From UBA4742 sp963773335 (lineage in GTDB: Bacteria; Actinomycetota; Acidimicrobiia; Acidimicrobiales; Acidimicrobilacustridaceae), in assembly GCA_963773335.1 (NCBI GenBank), contig CAVZAT010000004.1, positions 310,001 to 374,000 of the forward strand: a DNA stretch of 64,000 nt. Reading direction: 5' to 3'. Shown here piece by piece: positions 48,861 through 60,265 of the stretch. Below the pieces are notes generated by a model. That model searched no databases. It was not told where the DNA came from and saw only the letters and a program-made list of their open reading frames with translations. Within the stretch, counting starts at the first letter, position 1. Each line of letters opens with the position of its first letter. The translations under genes were made by a program, and so were the position numbers.

Positions 48861-48889
48861 CCCTCCGGTCGGCAAGCCTCCCTGCGGGC
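48860..48889. repeat. 30-bp hairpin repeat, copy 2, between convergent genes fabF and DUF4328
   Basis: 28 of 30 bases equal those at 24991-25020. It fills exactly the gap between the TAG of fabF and the TGA of the convergent gene. GCCC/GGGC ends and GG-CAAG-CC hairpin are kept. Likely a bidirectional terminator-type repeat. Confidence 0.7.
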
Positions 48890-49648
48890 TCAGCCCATCG
48901 GCCCCACGAGCTGTTCGTGGGCCTGTTCGACCGCGGTGATGACGCCCTGAGCGGCGAGTGCGGCGTTCACCGCCAAGAGGATGGCGCCCAGGGCCAGGAC
49001 CAGGCTCACCTCGATGGAGAACAGCGCGGCGATGGCGCTCATGGTGGCCGCGAACTGGGTGCCCAGCCACAGCAGCCACCAGCGCAGCACGATCGAGCGA
49101 TCCGGATGGGTCGGGGGGAACAGATCGACCGTGGCCTGGTAGGGGAACCAGAAGTTGACGATCGGGATGACGAAGCCGCCCACCGCCATGCCCGGCGAGT
49201 GACGGGCCGGGAGACCGGACCGACGGGCCAGCGTGGCGGCGCGATGGATCCAGATCAGGAAGATGATCCCGACCGCCAGCAGGCCGAGCGAGATGACGTT
49301 CAGGACCAGCGAGCCGATCGTGTACGCGGGCGACATCGGGGCGGCGGTGGCGCTGGTCGTGCTGGTCTGCGCCTGGTTGATCTGGTCGACGAAGTTGTGG
49401 ACCAGGCCGTGATAGAGGACGGCCACCAGCAGGAACTGCACGCCGTAGAGCGCGGCGCCGACCACCAGCGCCTTGCGGGCCCGTTCGGCATCGTCGCGCT
49501 CGGCCTGCATGTCCAGCACCGCCTGGGGCGCGGTCGGGTTGATCGCCGCGTTCACGTGCGAGGTCCAGCCGGTGCCGTCCCACCATCGCAGCCGAGCGCC
49601 AGGCGGACCGCCCGGGTCGGGGTACCACCCGGGAGGCGTGGCCGTCAC
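48890..49648 (-). CDS. DUF2510/DUF4328 membrane protein
   Basis: 252 residues. The N-terminal PPGWYPDPGGPPGARLRWWD with GTGWTSHV is a DUF2510 motif, common in actinobacterial membrane proteins. Five helices follow with HRAATLARRSGLPARHSPG and FVIPIVNFWFPYQATVDLF, the DUF4328 pattern. Function unknown. Cytoplasmic N-terminus likely. The GTG at 49648 is the only start before the motif. Confidence 0.8.
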   Translation of the reverse strand: MTATPPGWYPDPGGPPGARLRWWDGTGWTSHVNAAINPTAPQAVLDMQAERDDAERARKALVVGAALYGVQFLLVAVLYHGLVHNFVDQINQAQTSTTSATAAPMSPAYTIGSLVLNVISLGLLAVGIIFLIWIHRAATLARRSGLPARHSPGMAVGGFVIPIVNFWFPYQATVDLFPPTHPDRSIVLRWWLLWLGTQFAATMSAIAALFSIEVSLVLALGAILLAVNAALAAQGVITAVEQAHEQLVGPMG

Positions 49649-49675
49649 GGCCCGTGTCTCGAGCCGACGGGCCGG

Positions 49676-50104
49676 TCAGCTCGCATCGACCAGCACGAAC
49701 AGCAGGTCGGCCTCGCAAGCCAGCTCCCCGCCGACCGTGGCCCTACCGTGGCCCTTGCCGGCCCGGGCCGACATCCGTCCCAGCTCGACCTCGAGCTCGA
49801 GGGTGTCCCCCGGCCCGACCTGGCGCCGGAAGCGGGCGCCGTCCACTCCACCGAACAGCGGCAGCTTGCCCTGGAACCGGGCATCGGACAGCACGGCCGC
49901 CGCACCCAGCTGGGCGATCGACTCGACCATCAACACGCCCGGCACGGTGGGGCGCCCTGGGAAGTGGCCGCCGAAGAACGCCTCGTCCCCGGTGAGGTGC
50001 CACCGCCCGACGGCCCGCACGCCGGGCTCGAGCTCGACCAGCTCGTCGAGCAGCAGGAAAGGGGGCCGGTGAGGGATCAGCTCCGCCGGCGACGGCAGGG
50101 TCAC
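49676..50104 (-). CDS. fabZ: FabZ-type 3-hydroxyacyl-ACP dehydratase
   Basis: 142-residue hotdog-fold enzyme. LIPHRPPFLLLDELVELEPG, catalytic His47 in FFGGHFPGRPTVPGVLMVES with Glu61, and KLPLFGGVDGARFRRQVGPG. It dehydrates 3-hydroxyacyl-ACP and so completes the fab set 0.8 kb away on the other strand. The GTG at 50104 lies downstream of the 32-bp repeat array, whose last unit (minus direction) supplies GAGAGG 11 nt upstream. Confidence 0.93.
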   Translation of the reverse strand: MTLPSPAELIPHRPPFLLLDELVELEPGVRAVGRWHLTGDEAFFGGHFPGRPTVPGVLMVESIAQLGAAAVLSDARFQGKLPLFGGVDGARFRRQVGPGDTLELEVELGRMSARAGKGHGRATVGGELACEADLLFVLVDAS

Positions 50105-50112
50105 GATCCGGT

Positions 50113-50240
50113 CAACCTCTCACTGGCTCCGCTCACGCCTCCGCCAACCTCTCACTGGCTCCGCTCACGCCTCCGCCAACCTCTCACTGGCTCCGCTCAC
50201 GCCTCCGCCAACCTCTCACTGGCTCCGCTCACGCCTCCGC
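50113..50240. repeat. Perfect 32-bp tandem repeat, four copies, between bcp and fabZ
   Basis: Copies at 50113, 50145, 50177 and 50209 are identical. The first bcp-side unit includes the last codons and stop of bcp. On the minus strand each unit also holds GAGAGG and a GTG, so neighbouring units form a 12-codon mini-ORF (GTG to TGA). Copy-number changes would move fabZ relative to bcp. Confidence 0.97.
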
Positions 50241-50699
50241 CAGTGCCTGCTGCAGCTTCACCGGCGTGTCCTTGGGGCTGATCTTGTACCAGGCCTGGGC
50301 GATCTTGCCCTGGGCGTCGATCAGGAAGGCGGACCGCACGATCCCCATGTACTTGCGGCCGTACATGCTCTTCTCAGCCCACACCCCGTACGCCTCGGCC
50401 ACGGCATGGTCGACGTCGGCCAGCAGCGGGAACCCGAGCGAGTACTTGTCGTCGAACTTCTTCTGCTTGGCCGGCGGGTCGGGGCTGATCCCCACGATGG
50501 CGGTGTCACCGATGTCGCCGGCCACGTCTCGCAGGGCACACGACTGGGTCGTGCACCCGGGCGTGTCGGCCTTGGGGTAGAAGTACACGAGGACCTTGCG
50601 GCCCTTGAACGCGGACAGCTTGACGGTGTCGCCGTTCTGGTCGGGGAGGGAGATGGCGGGAGCCTTCTGACCGGGCTCCAGGTGGGTCGGTTCGGTCAT
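50229..50699 (-). CDS. bcp: Bcp/PrxQ-type thiol peroxidase
   Basis: 156 residues. Peroxidatic Cys49 and resolving Cys54 in ADTPGCTTQSCALRDVAGD, with LVYFYPKAD before them and RSAFLIDAQGKIAQAWYK near the end. Atypical 2-Cys peroxiredoxin that reduces peroxides with thioredoxin. The start at 50699 follows TAGGTT by 6 nt. The stop lies in the first unit of the tandem repeat array. Confidence 0.95.
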   Translation of the reverse strand: MTEPTHLEPGQKAPAISLPDQNGDTVKLSAFKGRKVLVYFYPKADTPGCTTQSCALRDVAGDIGDTAIVGISPDPPAKQKKFDDKYSLGFPLLADVDHAVAEAYGVWAEKSMYGRKYMGIVRSAFLIDAQGKIAQAWYKISPKDTPVKLQQALAEA

Positions 50700-50705
50700 G
50701 GCCGA

Positions 50706-50711
50706 AACCTA
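50706..50711 (-). promoter_or_regulatory. -10 box TAGGTT of a leaderless bcp transcript
   Basis: TAGGTT on the minus strand ends 6 nt before the bcp ATG. Confidence 0.5.
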
Positions 50712-50764
50712 GCCCGCTCGACTCGCCTGCTCCGGGGCGGCGCACCACCTCGGTCCCCGACGGC

Positions 50765-50794
50765 GATGGGGAGGGCGTGTCGGCCCTCCCCATC
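50765..50794 (-). terminator. Hairpin terminator of the HU gene
   Basis: A perfect 12-bp stem (GATGGGGAGGGC and its complement) with a 6-nt loop, 17 bp beyond the HU stop in its direction of transcription. No T-tract. Confidence 0.75.
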
Positions 50795-50810
50795 CCCGAC
50801 GACCACGGCC

Positions 50811-51095
50811 CTACTTGGACGCCTTGGCCACGGCCTTCAGCTTGGAGCCGGCCGTCACCTTGACCGCGTTGGCGGCGGGGACCTGGATGGTCTCGCCCGT
50901 CTGCGGGTTGCGGCCGGTGCGGGCAGCACGGCGAGTGCGCTCGAACGACAGGAAACCCGGCAGGGTCAGCTTGTCGTCGCCCTTGGACACGATCTTGTGG
51001 ACCTCGTCCTCGAAGCCTTTGAGCACCTTCTCGACATCGGTCTTGGCGACTCCGCTTCCGTCAGAGATCGCCGCCACCAGTTCGGTCTTCGTCAT
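50811..51095 (-). CDS. hup: HU-type histone-like DNA-binding protein
   Basis: 94 residues. MTKTELVAAISDGSGVAKTD and FEDEVHKIVSKGDDKLTLPG form the dimer core; RTRRAARTGRNPQTGETIQV is the DNA-gripping arm; it ends SKLKAVAKASK. It lacks the long Lys/Ala tail of mycobacterial HupB. AAGGAG lies 7 nt before the ATG at 51095. It bends and compacts DNA. Confidence 0.96.
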   Translation of the reverse strand: MTKTELVAAISDGSGVAKTDVEKVLKGFEDEVHKIVSKGDDKLTLPGFLSFERTRRAARTGRNPQTGETIQVPAANAVKVTAGSKLKAVAKASK

Positions 51096-51235
51096 TGTCT
51101 ACTCCTTCTCGGTGGTCCGGGGGTACGGGCGAGCCGTGACCGGGTGAGGCCCGGACCAATGAGTTCCACGCTTCTGGATAAGGCACCCGGATGTCAGCTT
51201 TGCCCAAGTCTGGCGCGGAAAAGGTGGATGCTCGG

Positions 51236-51721
51236 TCAACCCGCCCGATTCACCAGGGAGTCCGCGGCCATGGCGAAGTAGCTCAAGAAGGCGGTTTCGT
51301 CGTCGGCGGAGAGCCCGCCGGCACCGACCGCGGCAGCCATGTGGCCGAACCAGGCGTCGCGCTCCGCGGTTCCGATGGCGAACGGGACGTGGCGCATGCG
51401 GAGCCGCGGATGGCCACGCTCCTGCGAATAGGTCATCGGCCCACCCCAGTACTGGACCAGGAACCCGGCCAGGTGAGCTCGGGCGTCGGTGAGGTCTCGC
51501 CCGGCATAGAGCGGCTGCAGGACGGGATCGCGCTCGACCTCGTCGTAGAAGCGATCCACCAGCGCAACGAACCAGTCCCGACCACCGACGCGCTCGTACA
51601 TGGACGCCACCCGAGCCGGATCCAGTGCCCCGGGCTGCTCACCCTTGATGACCGCCCGCACGGCCAGCCGCCGTGACGGCTCCCCTGGACGCTCGGGCTG
51701 CTCGGCGGTCGGCGACGTCAT
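51236..51721 (-). CDS. glbO: Group II truncated haemoglobin (GlbO-like)
   Basis: 161 residues. The globin part runs SMYERVGGRDWFVALVDRFY, QPLYAGRDLTDARAHLAGFL, YWGGPMTYSQERGHPRLRMR, HVPFAIGTAERDAWFGHMAA. Proximal His is in RMRHVPF and the group-II Trp in AWFGHM. About 40 extra residues precede the fold. The start at 51721 follows TAGCGT by 7 nt, although the frame is open to 51859. Such proteins bind O2 or NO. It is divergent from the carboxylase operon. Confidence 0.93.
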   Translation of the reverse strand: MTSPTAEQPERPGEPSRRLAVRAVIKGEQPGALDPARVASMYERVGGRDWFVALVDRFYDEVERDPVLQPLYAGRDLTDARAHLAGFLVQYWGGPMTYSQERGHPRLRMRHVPFAIGTAERDAWFGHMAAAVGAGGLSADDETAFLSYFAMAADSLVNRAG

Positions 51722-51728
51722 CGGCTCC

Positions 51729-51734
51729 ACGCTA
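51729..51734 (-). promoter_or_regulatory. -10 box TAGCGT of a leaderless glbO transcript
   Basis: TAGCGT on the minus strand ends 7 nt before the ATG at 51721. Confidence 0.5.
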
Positions 51735-51821
51735 CCTGTGGCCCCCAAGCCCACGGTTCGGAGGCCGTGATCGGGGCCCGCCAGGCGCTGTCGCCGGGGT
51801 AGTACCGCCACCGGCGGGCAG

Positions 51822-51827
51822 TAGGGT
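51822..51827 (+). promoter_or_regulatory. -10 box TAGGGT of the leaderless carboxylase operon transcript
   Basis: TAGGGT ends 6 nt before the ATG at 51834. With 51729-51734 it makes a divergent pair of leaderless promoters in 112 bp. Confidence 0.55.
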
Positions 51828-51833
51828 TCCCCC

Positions 51834-53424
51834 ATGAGTCGGGGGGCGACGACCAGCATCGATGGGCGCGCCGCGGATCACCAGGCCAACCGGGCCGCCA
51901 TGCTCGAACGCTTGGCCGAGGTGGGGGCGGCCCAGGATCAGCTGCTCGAGGGCGGCGGGGCGCGCTACGTGGCCCGACATCGCCAGCGGGGACGCCTGCT
52001 GGTGCGCGAGCGCATCGACCTGCTGGTGGACCCCGACTCGCCGTTCCTGGAGCTCAGCCCGCTGGCCGGGTGGGGCACCGAGGACCCCCTGGGCGGCGGC
52101 CTGGTCACCGGGATCGGCCTGGTCGAGGGCACCGTGTGCGTGATCAGCGCCAACGACCCCACCGTTCGGGGCGGCACGTCGAGCCCGACCACCGTGGCCA
52201 AGGGTCTGCGAGCCCAGGAGGTGGCCGCGTCCAACCACCTGCCCCTGATCAACCTGACCGAATCCGGCGGCGCCGACCTGCCCCGCCAGGCCGACATCTT
52301 CGTTCCCGGCGGGGCGACCTTCAATGGCCTGACCCGCCTGTCCGCGGCCGGGATCCCCACCGTCACGCTGGTGTTCGGCTCCTCCACGGCTGGCGGGGCC
52401 TACGTGCCCGGCCTGAGCGACTACACGGTGCTGGTGGCCGATCAGGCCCAGGTCTTCCTGGGCGGGCCACCGCTGGTCAAGATGGCCATCGACGAGGACG
52501 CCGACGAGGAGGAGCTGGGCGGCGCGTCCATGCACGCCCGGACCTCGGGCCTGGCTGATTTCCTGGCCACCGACGAGCGCGACGCCCTGCGCCTGGGCCG
52601 GATGATCGTGGGGCGGCTCCGCCACCGGGGGCCCAGGCCGGCACCGGGAGCGGGGCAGGCGCCCGTGCTCGACCCTGAGGAGTTGCTGGGCATCGTGGGG
52701 CCCGACGTCCGGGTGCCCTTCGACGTGCGAGAATCCTGCGACGGGTGGTGGACCGCTCGGAGCTCGACGAGTTCAAACCGCTCTACGGATCACAGCTGGT
52801 GTGCGGGTGGGCCGAGCTGTGCGGTCACCCGATCGCCATCCTGGCCAACAACGGCATCCTCTTCAGCCCCGAGTCGCAGAAGGGGGCGCAGTTCATCCAG
52901 CTGGCCAATCGGGCCGCCGTCCCCCTGTTGTTCGTGCACAACATCACCGGCTTCATGGTGGGCACCCGCTCCGAGCAGGGCGGGATCATCAAGCACGGCA
53001 GCCAGCTGATCAACGCGGTCTCCAACTCGACGGTGCCCCATCTGGCCCTCATGGTCGGGGCCTCCTACGGAGCGGGCAACTACGCCATGTCGGGCCGGGC
53101 CTACGACCCCCGGTTCGTGTTCAGCTGGCCGAGCCACCGCATCGCGGTGATGGGCCCTCGGCAGCTGGCCGGGGTCATGTCCATCGTGGCCCGTTCCGCG
53201 GCCGAGCGATCCGGCCGGGATTTCGACGAGGCGGCCGACGCCGCCCGCAGCCAGGCCATCGAAGCCCAGATCGAAGCCGAGTCGACCGCTCTGTTCGCCA
53301 CCGGACGCCTGTGGGACGACGGGATCATCGACCCCCGTGATACCCGTACCGTCCTGGGCATCGCCCTGTCCGCCGTCCACCACGCTCCGGTCACGGGGTC
53401 GGCATCCTACGGCGTGTTCCGGCT

Positions 53425-53428
<4 letters not shown>
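51834..53428 (+). CDS. Acyl-CoA carboxylase beta (carboxyltransferase) subunit, Atu/Liu-like (frameshift near 52735)
   Basis: About 531 residues. N-terminal acyl-CoA lobe: RQRGRLLVRERIDLLVDPDS, VCVISANDPTVRGGTSSPTT and INLTESGGADLPRQADIF; C-terminal carboxybiotin lobe: GHPIAILANNGILFSPESQK, LFVHNITGFMVGTRSEQGG, MVGASYGAGNYAMSGRAYDP. These features fit methylcrotonyl/geranyl-CoA carboxylases more than propionyl-CoA carboxylase. The two lobes are in different frames, with a break near 52735. The gene overlaps the alpha subunit (GTGA). Its exact acyl-CoA is not determined. Confidence 0.88.
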
Positions 53429-55490
<2,062 letters not shown>

Positions 55491-55494
<4 letters not shown>

Positions 55495-57627
55495 CCGACG
55501 ACCCCAACCGGCCGGCGGGACCGCCCTCCGGGCCCCCGGCCGGCCCGACGCCCCAGGAGCTCATGGCCGCCCGGCGCAAGCTGCGAGGCGGCGTGGAGGA
55601 GGAGGGCGCCGAGCGCGCACCCGCCGCGGCCTCGCCCGACCGGGCCGTCCCCCAGACGCCGACCGCGCCCTTGGAGGTCCCGTCACCGTCCGAGCCGGAG
55701 CCGGAGCCGCTGCGGGTGGCCAACTGCAGCGGGTTCTACGGTGACCGCCTGTCGGCGGCCTGGGAGATGGTGACGGGCGGACCCATCGACGTGCTGACCG
55801 GCGACTGGCTGGCCGAGCTGACCATGCTGATCCTGGCCAAGGGCCGACTCGAGCACCCCGACCTGGGCTTCGCCACCACCTTCCTGACCCAGATGGAGCA
55901 GGTGCTGGGCACCTGCCTGGCCGAGGGGATCGTGGTCGTCTCCAACGCCGGGGGGCTGAACCCGGCGGGCTGCGCGGAGGCCCTCACGGCGCTGGCCGCG
56001 CGCCTGGGCCTGACGCCGAAGGTGGCCTACGTGCACGGCGACGATCTCCTGGGCCGCCTGGACGAGCTGGCCGAGGCGGGCGTCGAGCTGCGCAACCTCG
56101 ACACGGGAGAGTCGCTGGCCGATCTGGGTGCGTCACCCCTCACCGCCAACGCCTATCTGGGGGGCTGGGGCATCTGCCAGGCGTTGGACCACGACGCGGA
56201 CGTGGTCATCACCGGTCGCGTGACCGACGCCGCGCTGGTGCTCGGACCGGCCGCCTCCCGTTTCGGCTGGGACCGCACCGACTGGGACCGCTTGGCCGGC
56301 GCGGTGGTGGCCGGCCACGTCCTCGAGTGCGGCACCCAGTGCACGGGCGGCAACTACGCGTTCTTCACCGAGGTCCCCGGACTCGAGCGTCCCGGCTTCC
56401 CCCTGGCCGAGATCCACCAGGACGGGTCCTTCGTGGTCACCAAGCACCCCGGCACCGGCGGGCAGGTCTCGGTCGACACGGTCACGGCCCAGCTGCTCTA
56501 CGAGATCCAGGGCCCTGGGTACTACAACCCCGACGTGGTGGTGGCCTTCGACTCCATCCGCCTCACCGAAGACGGCCCTGATCGGGTTCGGCGTCTCGGG
56601 CGTCGTGGGCCGGCCGGCGCCCAGCACGACCAAGGTGGCGGTGAACTACCTGGGCGGCTTCCGCAACTCAACCACCTTGGGGCTCACCGGTCTCGACATC
56701 GAGGCCAAGGCCGAACTGGCCGAGCGCACGCTGTGGTCGTTGATACCCGGCGGACAAGACAGCTTCGAGAGCACCGCCGTGACCCTGCGGCGCACCGACC
56801 AGCGCGGATCCCGACCACCAACGCGGACGCCATCGCCGAGCTCACCATCACGGTGATGGACGGCGACGAGACCAAGGTCGGTCGGGCCTTCTCCAACGTC
56901 GCCATCGAGATGGCCCTGGCCAGCTACCCCGGACTCTTCAGCTCCGGGCCCCCGACCAGAGCCTCCAGCTACGGGGTGTACTGGCCCAGCCTCGTGCCCG
57001 CCGACGTGGTGCGCCACGAGGTGGTCATGGGCGAGCAGCGCTGGCCCATCGAGCCCGGTCGTCGTGCCCGAGGCCGACGCCGAGGCAGACCCCGACGCGG
57101 CACGCTATGCCCTCACCCCGCCGAGCACGCCAGCCGGCACGGCGAGCCACGACGAGCCGACCACGAGGATCGCACTCGGGCGCATCGCGGGCGCACGATC
57201 CGGGGACAAGGGGGGCAACGCCAACATCGGGCTGTGGGCTCGCCACGACGCGGCCTACGAGTGGCTGGCCGCCCACCTGACCGAGGACCGGCTCCGCCAA
57301 CTCCTCTCGGCCGAGACCGATGGCCTGGTCCTGCGCCGCTACGAGCTGGGAAACCTGCGGGCCATCAACATCGTCATCGAGGGGCTGCTGGGTCGCGGGG
57401 TGGCGGCCTCCACCCGGATCGACCCCCAGGCCAAGGGCCTGGGCGAGTACCTCCGGGCCAAGCTGGTGGACGTCCCCACCCGCCTGCTTTCGCCCGAGGA
57501 CCTGCACCAGGCCGCGGCTTCGCCAGCCCCGAGCGCGCCACCGCCGCCCAGCTCGGCACCGCCAGGCGCCCCGCCGCCACCCAGCGCGCCCGCGCCGAGC
57601 GCGCCACCTCCACCGGAACCCGCCTGA
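55491..57627 (+). CDS. AtuA-like (DUF1446) protein with Pro-rich tail (three frameshifts)
   Basis: About 711 residues. A 70-residue Pro/Glu-rich N-terminal extension, then the AtuA core: RVANCSGFYGDRLSAAWEMV, LTGDWLAELTMLILAKG, VVVSNAGGLNPAGCAEALTA, ITGRVTDAALVLGPAASRFG, GTQCTGGNYAFFTE; then a C-terminal subdomain with RIAGARSGDKGGNANIGLWA. It ends in a ~33-residue Ala/Pro/Ser tail. Breaks lie near 56580, 56805 and 57060. AtuA proteins occur in acyclic terpene and related acyl-CoA degradation operons; their reaction is not well established. The ATG overlaps the alpha-subunit stop (ATGA). Confidence 0.82.
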
Positions 57628-57628
57628 C

Positions 57629-58786
57629 ATGAAGTTCACCCCTGAGCACGAGCTGTTCCGGGCCACGGTGCGCGACGTCGTGGAGCATCACATCGATCCC
57701 CACATCGACGAGTGGGAGGCGGCCGGCATCTTCCCGGCACACGACCTGTTCCGCCGTCTCGGCGACCTCGGGATCCTGGGCCTGGAATACGACCCGGCCT
57801 ACGGTGGCCAGGGAGCGGACCACAGCTACACGCTCATCTACGGCGAGGAGATGGGGCGGGCAGGTTGCGGAGGCATCCCCATGGCGGTCAGCGTGCAGAC
57901 CGACATGGCCACGCCGTCGCTGCACCGCTTCGGCACCCACGATCTCAAGGAGGAGTACCTGCGTCCGGCCATACGAGGCGACATGGTGGCGGCCATCGCG
58001 GTGACCGAGCCCGACGCCGGCAGCGACGTGGCCGGCATCCGCACCCGGGCGGTGCGTGACGGCGACGAGTGGATCATCAACGGCACCAAGCTCTACATCA
58101 CCAACGGCACGCAGGCCGACTGGCTGTGCCTGCTGGCTCGCACCTCCGACCTCGATACCAGCCCCGGCGGGCGGTACCGGGGGATGAGCCAGATCATCGT
58201 CCCCACCGCCACCTCGGGATTCTCGGTGAGCCGGAAGCTGGACAAGCTGGGCAACCGCTCGAGCGACACCGCCGAGCTGTCACTGGTCGACGTCCGGGTA
58301 CCGGTGGCCAACACGGTGGGCGAGGTCGGCCGGGGCTTCCAGCAACAGATGGCGCAGTTCCAGAACGAGCGGATGATCGCGGCGTACATGGCGGTGGGCG
58401 CCATGCAGGTGGCCCTCGACCGCACCATCGCCTACGTGAAGGATCGCTTCGCGTTCGGCGCCCCCTTGGCTGCCAACCAGCACATCCAGTTCGAGCTGGC
58501 CGATCTCGCCGCCGAGATCGACCTGCTCCGCCACTACAACCACGCCTGCGCCGAGGCCTACCTGCGGGGGGAGGACACCACCCGCTTCGCCTCCATCGCC
58601 AAGCTCAAGACCGGTCGCCTCAACCGTCGGGTGGCCGACACGTGCCTCCAGTTCCACGGCGGCATCGGCTACATGGAGGAGACCTGGACGGCGCGCTACT
58701 TCCGTGACTCGCGCCTGTTGTCCATCGGCGGCGGGGCCGACGAGGTCATGCTGCGCGTCCTGGCCCAGCTCGAAGGGATCGGTTGA
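57629..58786 (+). CDS. Acyl-CoA dehydrogenase
   Basis: 385 residues, intact. FTPEHELFRATVRDVVEHHI, IAVTEPDAGSDVAGIRTRAV (FAD and acyl binding), KLDKLGNRSSDTAELSLVDV, FGAPLAANQHIQFELADLAA and FHGGIGYMEETWTARYFRDS, whose Glu in YMEE is the usual catalytic-base site. It sits 1 bp after the AtuA-like stop and completes a four-gene operon: dehydrogenation to an alpha,beta-unsaturated acyl-CoA would precede carboxylation, as with citronellyl-CoA or isovaleryl-CoA. An enoyl-CoA hydratase and lyase are missing from the window. Confidence 0.93.
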   Translation: MKFTPEHELFRATVRDVVEHHIDPHIDEWEAAGIFPAHDLFRRLGDLGILGLEYDPAYGGQGADHSYTLIYGEEMGRAGCGGIPMAVSVQTDMATPSLHRFGTHDLKEEYLRPAIRGDMVAAIAVTEPDAGSDVAGIRTRAVRDGDEWIINGTKLYITNGTQADWLCLLARTSDLDTSPGGRYRGMSQIIVPTATSGFSVSRKLDKLGNRSSDTAELSLVDVRVPVANTVGEVGRGFQQQMAQFQNERMIAAYMAVGAMQVALDRTIAYVKDRFAFGAPLAANQHIQFELADLAAEIDLLRHYNHACAEAYLRGEDTTRFASIAKLKTGRLNRRVADTCLQFHGGIGYMEETWTARYFRDSRLLSIGGGADEVMLRVLAQLEGIG

Positions 58787-58793
58787 GCCGAGA

Positions 58794-59294
58794 TCACACG
58801 GGCGTCTCGGGCCGCGACGCCCAGTGACGTACGCCGGTCTGGGCCGTGAGCTCGTTGGCCCAGCACTCGGCATCACGAGCTCCCAGGCGCAGATGGAGCC
58901 GCTCGCCATGGCCACCACCCACGTCCTTCCAGACCTCCCAGACCAGCTCGGGCGGCTCGCACAGCTCGATGAAGCGCACCGGGTCCACCAAGCGCAGCAG
59001 CCGCATGTCGTAGGCCGGGACCCCCAGGTGGCGCAGGGCGTGGGCCACGTCGGCCGCGTCGAGCTGGATCTCTAGCTCCTCGGTGAGCTGGTGGAACTGG
59101 AGCCCCATCACCAGCCCGCAGTGCCAGTCGATGTCCCAGTACAGGCGCGGGTCGGACTCGATCGGGTCGGTGGCGGCCGTCGGGTCGCCCAACGCCTGGA
59201 ACAGGCTCAGCTCGCTGGTGCGCACGCGAGCCAGCGGCACCTCGATCAGCCGGCTTCGCGGGAAGGCCCGCAGTTTGATCATGCCCTCACGCAT
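58794..59294 (-). CDS. Conserved-looking hypothetical protein, 166 residues
   Basis: Soluble acidic protein: IKLRAFPRSRLIEVPLARVR, YWDIDWHCGLVMGLQFHQLT, EELEIQLDAADVAHALRHLG, VRFIELCEPPELVWEVWKDV and a tail with WANELTAQTGVRHW. No signal, helix bundle or known motif. The ATG at 59294 lies 6 nt after a TAGTCT box, good support for the start. It is convergent with the acyl-CoA dehydrogenase, 7 bp apart. I do not recognise the family. Confidence 0.65.
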   Translation of the reverse strand: MREGMIKLRAFPRSRLIEVPLARVRTSELSLFQALGDPTAATDPIESDPRLYWDIDWHCGLVMGLQFHQLTEELEIQLDAADVAHALRHLGVPAYDMRLLRLVDPVRFIELCEPPELVWEVWKDVGGGHGERLHLRLGARDAECWANELTAQTGVRHWASRPETPV

Positions 59295-59300
59295 CGTCCC

Positions 59301-59306
59301 AGACTA
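59301..59306 (-). promoter_or_regulatory. -10 box TAGTCT of a leaderless transcript (166-aa protein)
   Basis: TAGTCT on the minus strand ends 6 nt before the ATG at 59294. Confidence 0.5.
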
Positions 59307-59337
59307 GGGTACGGCGCTGGTCGGTAGGTCGAACGAC

Positions 59338-60194
59338 CTAGGCCATGCCCTGGTAGTAGGACAGCCCGACGAGATCGGACAGCCTCGCATCGGGCTCGAC
59401 GAAGCGCGTCGACCAAGTGTTCGTAGGTGGCCTGGTCAAGCGGCTCGGCGCGTGTCGGCGCTGGTGTGGGGCATTCCCGTTCCGGCCACCGCCCCGGAGT
59501 CGACGCCGATGTGGCCGAGCAGGCGGTCGATCCACGGCTCCGGGTCCGCATAGAGGTCCTCGGATCGGTAGACGAACACCTGGGAGCGGTCGAATCGGGC
59601 CAGCCAGCGCTCGAGCTGCTCGGCATAGCGGCTGCGCATGGCGTAGCCGTGCTCCAGGTAGGCCGTTCCGCTCACCCCGGCGGCGAGATCGACGGCGGCC
59701 AGACGCTCCGGCTCCGCGTCCAGCGCGTCGACGAATGACAGGGTCTCGCGGCCCGTGCGGGTGTTCATCGACCAATGCGAGTAGGCCCGACGCACCGGAT
59801 CGCGGAGCGACACCACCAGGCGCACGTCAGGCAGATCCGCGGCCACGCGGTCGGGGCCGTCGGGCAGAGCCAGGTAGGCCGGGGTCTTCTCCCCCGCCCG
59901 GGCCGGACGACCGGTGCGTCGCTGGTGGGCCTCGATGACCGAGCGGCGGTCGAACCAGGATCGGTACCAGTTCAGGCCGCGGTCGTAGTCGCGGTCGAAG
60001 TAGTGCATCTCGAGCCGGGGCACCCAGAAGATGTCGGGATGGGATCGCAGGAACCCGACCAGGGAGGTGGTACCCGCCTTCTGGGCGCCGATGACCAGGA
60101 AGTCGGGCAGGGCCCGCGACGAGGCGGTCAACCGCCGACCCGCCCGCCGACCGGTTGCCGTCACCCCCGCCAGCGTGGTCCACTGCTTCGGCAT
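59338..60194 (-). CDS. PAPS-dependent sulfotransferase (frameshift near 59430)
   Basis: About 285 residues. FLVIGAQKAGTTSLVGFLRS is the 5-prime-phosphosulfate loop and VVSLRDPVRRAYSHWSMNTR the 3-prime-phosphate motif; VPRLEMHYFDRDYDRGLNWY and VFVYRSEDLYADPEPWIDRL fit the carbohydrate/heparan-type sulfotransferases. After TAYLEHGYAMRSRYAE the C-terminus shifts frame near 59430 and ends ARLSDLVGLSYYQGMA at 59338. The ATG at 60194 is chosen before a short basic segment. A sulfated surface glycan is plausible given the first 10 kb; acceptor unknown. Confidence 0.83.
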
Positions 60195-60265
60195 CTGCTT
60201 CGATCGGCTCCCACTCAGATCGGCGGACCATGATCCTGCCACGCGTGGGTCGGGCGGCGGTCCGC

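Noticed and set aside
50113..50240. Four 32-bp direct repeats as a CRISPR array
   Set aside because: There are no spacers between the copies, the unit duplicates the bcp end, and no cas genes are present.
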